A stretch of 7,726 bases of DNA, taken from NCBI GenBank assembly GCA_964393115.1, contig CAYMST010000228.1, positions 1-7,726 on the forward strand, given 5' to 3'. Shown one piece after another: positions 6,434-7,726 of the stretch. Below the pieces are notes generated by a model. That model made no database searches and was not told where the DNA came from. It saw nothing but the letters and a program-made list of their open reading frames with translations. Position 1 is the first letter of the stretch. Every line of letters begins with the position of its first letter. Source of the stretch: CAYMST01 sp964393115 (GTDB taxonomy: Bacteria; Bacteroidota; Bacteroidia; Cytophagales; Cyclobacteriaceae). A program made the translations under genes and the position numbers.

Positions 6434-7693
6434 CTAGATGATTCGCTCTAAGATTAGCGTGGTAAGAAAGGTTTGTTTGCCTCTGGTCACCGATAGGACC
6501 ATTATTTTTCCTGGCTCAGAACGAAATAGACTAATCACTTTACTCAAGCTAGATTGCTTTTCCGGTGGATGGTTAATGATGCGGATGATATCACCAGGAT
6601 GTACTCCTGCCTTGTGGCCTGGTGACCCTAGCCGTACTCGTTGTACAATTATTTTTTTACCCCCCGAAGTCGTTGACAGCTCCAGTCCACTCATATCGTA
6701 CTCAAAACTATTTTTGTGCAGCTTATTTTTTTTGACATAAATTTTCTCGCTTTTGTAGTCAAATACAACATGCATTTTGGAAAGCACATCACCACCAACG
6801 GTGCCAAGTCTTTTTCCAAGCTTCCTGTTTGGAAAATAGTCAGAATCAATAGGATACATGGTTACTATTTCTTCAAACGGAATACCTCCAAATTGTACCT
6901 CATTTATCCTACCGATGAGTCCGCGTACTTCACCGGCTAACCCTCTACCTAGAGAGGCAATAATCTTTTTGCTGGGCAGTTTAACCCCGTTTTCTTCCAT
7001 GAATTTAAGGATTAGTGCATGACTAGCGCCGGTATCAATAATCAGATTCCCCTCTACTATCTGTTGGTTATCTTGGAGCAAAGAGAGGTTTACATACGGC
7101 TTGGATTGACTAATCTGAATGGGAATGACATCAAAACTCTTTTTTACCTTGTTTTTTCCTGGTTCATAAAAAGTAAGTCGCTGTCCAGCATAGTTGATAT
7201 CAACGACAAAGCGCGAAAACAATTCAAATCCAATAATACCATCTATATCTATGTCAAACTGATGGCGTATATCTATATAGGCTGTATCTAATGCTATAAA
7301 CCGCTGGTAGTTATTGGTTATGGTGCCAATTGAGATTTTAGCAGGAGAGGTAACATAAGCATTGACTTTGCTTTTCATGCCAAGTCCACCAAGTGAAAGT
7401 CCTCTTTCAGCTTTGAGACCAAGTTTTTTAATCAAACTTTTATCTAAGAGAATGGCATTTTGTACTCCCGTATCCAAGATGAAATTTAGTGAAGTTGTAT
7501 CATTGACCATCATTTTGAAAACGATGAGGTTATCATGTGCCTCAAATGGTATCGAAGTCTTAGTCTTGCCGTTTCGAATAATGTAGCCAAAAGGTTTATA
7601 CTGAGCCTTTAAGTCTTTGACGAATACCAACCAAGTGATAAATACAAGTAGGATATTTACTACTTTTCTTTGCGTTAGGTTGAGCGTTATCAT
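6434..7693 (-). CDS. Secreted two-lobed retropepsin-like aspartic protease with PDZ domain
   Basis: The 419-residue product has a signal peptide (about 1-30, hydrophobic 11-25, ending LKA with Gln31 at mature +1). Two aspartic-protease lobes follow. The first has the catalytic triplet Asp74-Thr-Gly in FILDTGVQNA, and its later strand-loop motif IDGIIGFELFSRFVVDINY (150-168). The second has Asp220-Thr-Gly in LIIDTGASHA, and the matching motif RLGTVGGDVLSKMHVVFDY (295-313). Both Asp residues are intact, so the two lobes could form one active site as in pepsin, whereas retroviral proteases dimerise. A C-terminal PDZ domain (about 335-419) includes the typical GSPGHKAGVHPGDIIRIIN segment (356-374). 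Proteins with this layout are common in Bacteroidota; their substrates are mostly unknown, and PDZ binding to C-terminal tails of target proteins is inferred from the domain. The likely location is the periplasm or outside the cell. The start at 7693 is the only one that gives the full signal peptide. Confidence 0.85.
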   Translation of the reverse strand: MITLNLTQRKVVNILLVFITWLVFVKDLKAQYKPFGYIIRNGKTKTSIPFEAHDNLIVFKMMVNDTTSLNFILDTGVQNAILLDKSLIKKLGLKAERGLSLGGLGMKSKVNAYVTSPAKISIGTITNNYQRFIALDTAYIDIRHQFDIDIDGIIGFELFSRFVVDINYAGQRLTFYEPGKNKVKKSFDVIPIQISQSKPYVNLSLLQDNQQIVEGNLIIDTGASHALILKFMEENGVKLPSKKIIASLGRGLAGEVRGLIGRINEVQFGGIPFEEIVTMYPIDSDYFPNRKLGKRLGTVGGDVLSKMHVVFDYKSEKIYVKKNKLHKNSFEYDMSGLELSTTSGGKKIIVQRVRLGSPGHKAGVHPGDIIRIINHPPEKQSSLSKVISLFRSEPGKIMVLSVTRGKQTFLTTLILERII

Positions 7694-7725
7694 TTTAATA
7701 TGAAAATAATTATTTTTATATTAAA
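7694..7725. promoter_or_regulatory. 32-bp near-perfect AT palindrome abutting the protease start codon
   Basis: The 32 bases immediately upstream of the protease ATG form a two-fold symmetric sequence: the outer arms TTTAATAT (7694-7701) and ATATTAAA (7718-7725) are perfect, and the inner halves match except for one G/T pair. It contains only A and T apart from a single G. It could be a repressor operator, a DNA cruciform or a weak RNA hairpin that hides the ribosome-binding region. AT richness makes chance symmetry easier, so function is not established. Confidence 0.45.
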
Positions 7726-7726
7726 T

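Noticed and set aside
6438..7586. Several + strand frames of 74-100 residues
   Set aside because: All are antisense to the aspartic protease gene, whose frame shows a signal peptide, two DTG motifs and a PDZ domain.

Overview
The window looks like a chromosomal stretch from a Bacteroidota bacterium, plausibly a marine or environmental member of the Cytophagales or Flavobacteriia; the lower rank is a guess. The evidence is as follows. The DNA is AT-rich, and start codons are preceded by A/T-rich leaders without clear Shine-Dalgarno sequences. One lipoprotein has an acidic Cys-Ser-Asp-Asp-Asp N-terminus, like the Bacteroidota surface-export signal. Two signal peptides end in Ala with Gln at the predicted mature +1 position, a known Bacteroidota habit. 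All five protein families or types are ordinary for that phylum.

Layout. Two genes lie on the + strand at the left. The first is a large lipoprotein of the repeat-rich, probably beta-helical Bacteroidota family (8-1324). The second is a small lipoprotein of unknown function (1382-1915). A strong hairpin with a T-run (1349-1376) separates them and ends only 5 bases before the second start codon. The remaining three genes are on the - strand: a secreted patatin-like phospholipase (2105-3133), a large AsmA-family envelope protein with a long charged C-terminal helix (3572-6190), and a secreted two-lobed retropepsin-like aspartic protease with a C-terminal PDZ domain (6434-7693). The small lipoprotein and the patatin gene converge at about 1916-2104. 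Each - strand gene has its own upstream gap (438 bp before patatin, 243 bp before AsmA), so they are probably separate transcription units rather than an operon.

All five products are predicted to be exported or anchored in the cell envelope: two lipoproteins, one exported lipase, one inner-membrane-anchored periplasmic protein and one exported protease. Beyond this shared location, nothing in the sequence shows that they form one pathway. I see no mobile-element genes, CRISPR array, tRNA or rRNA, and no convincing undescribed multi-gene system. The items most worth a second look are non-coding: a 32-bp near-perfect AT palindrome touching the protease start codon, an attenuator-like hairpin in the leader of the small lipoprotein, and an inverted-repeat structure in the 438-bp gap at 3134-3571.
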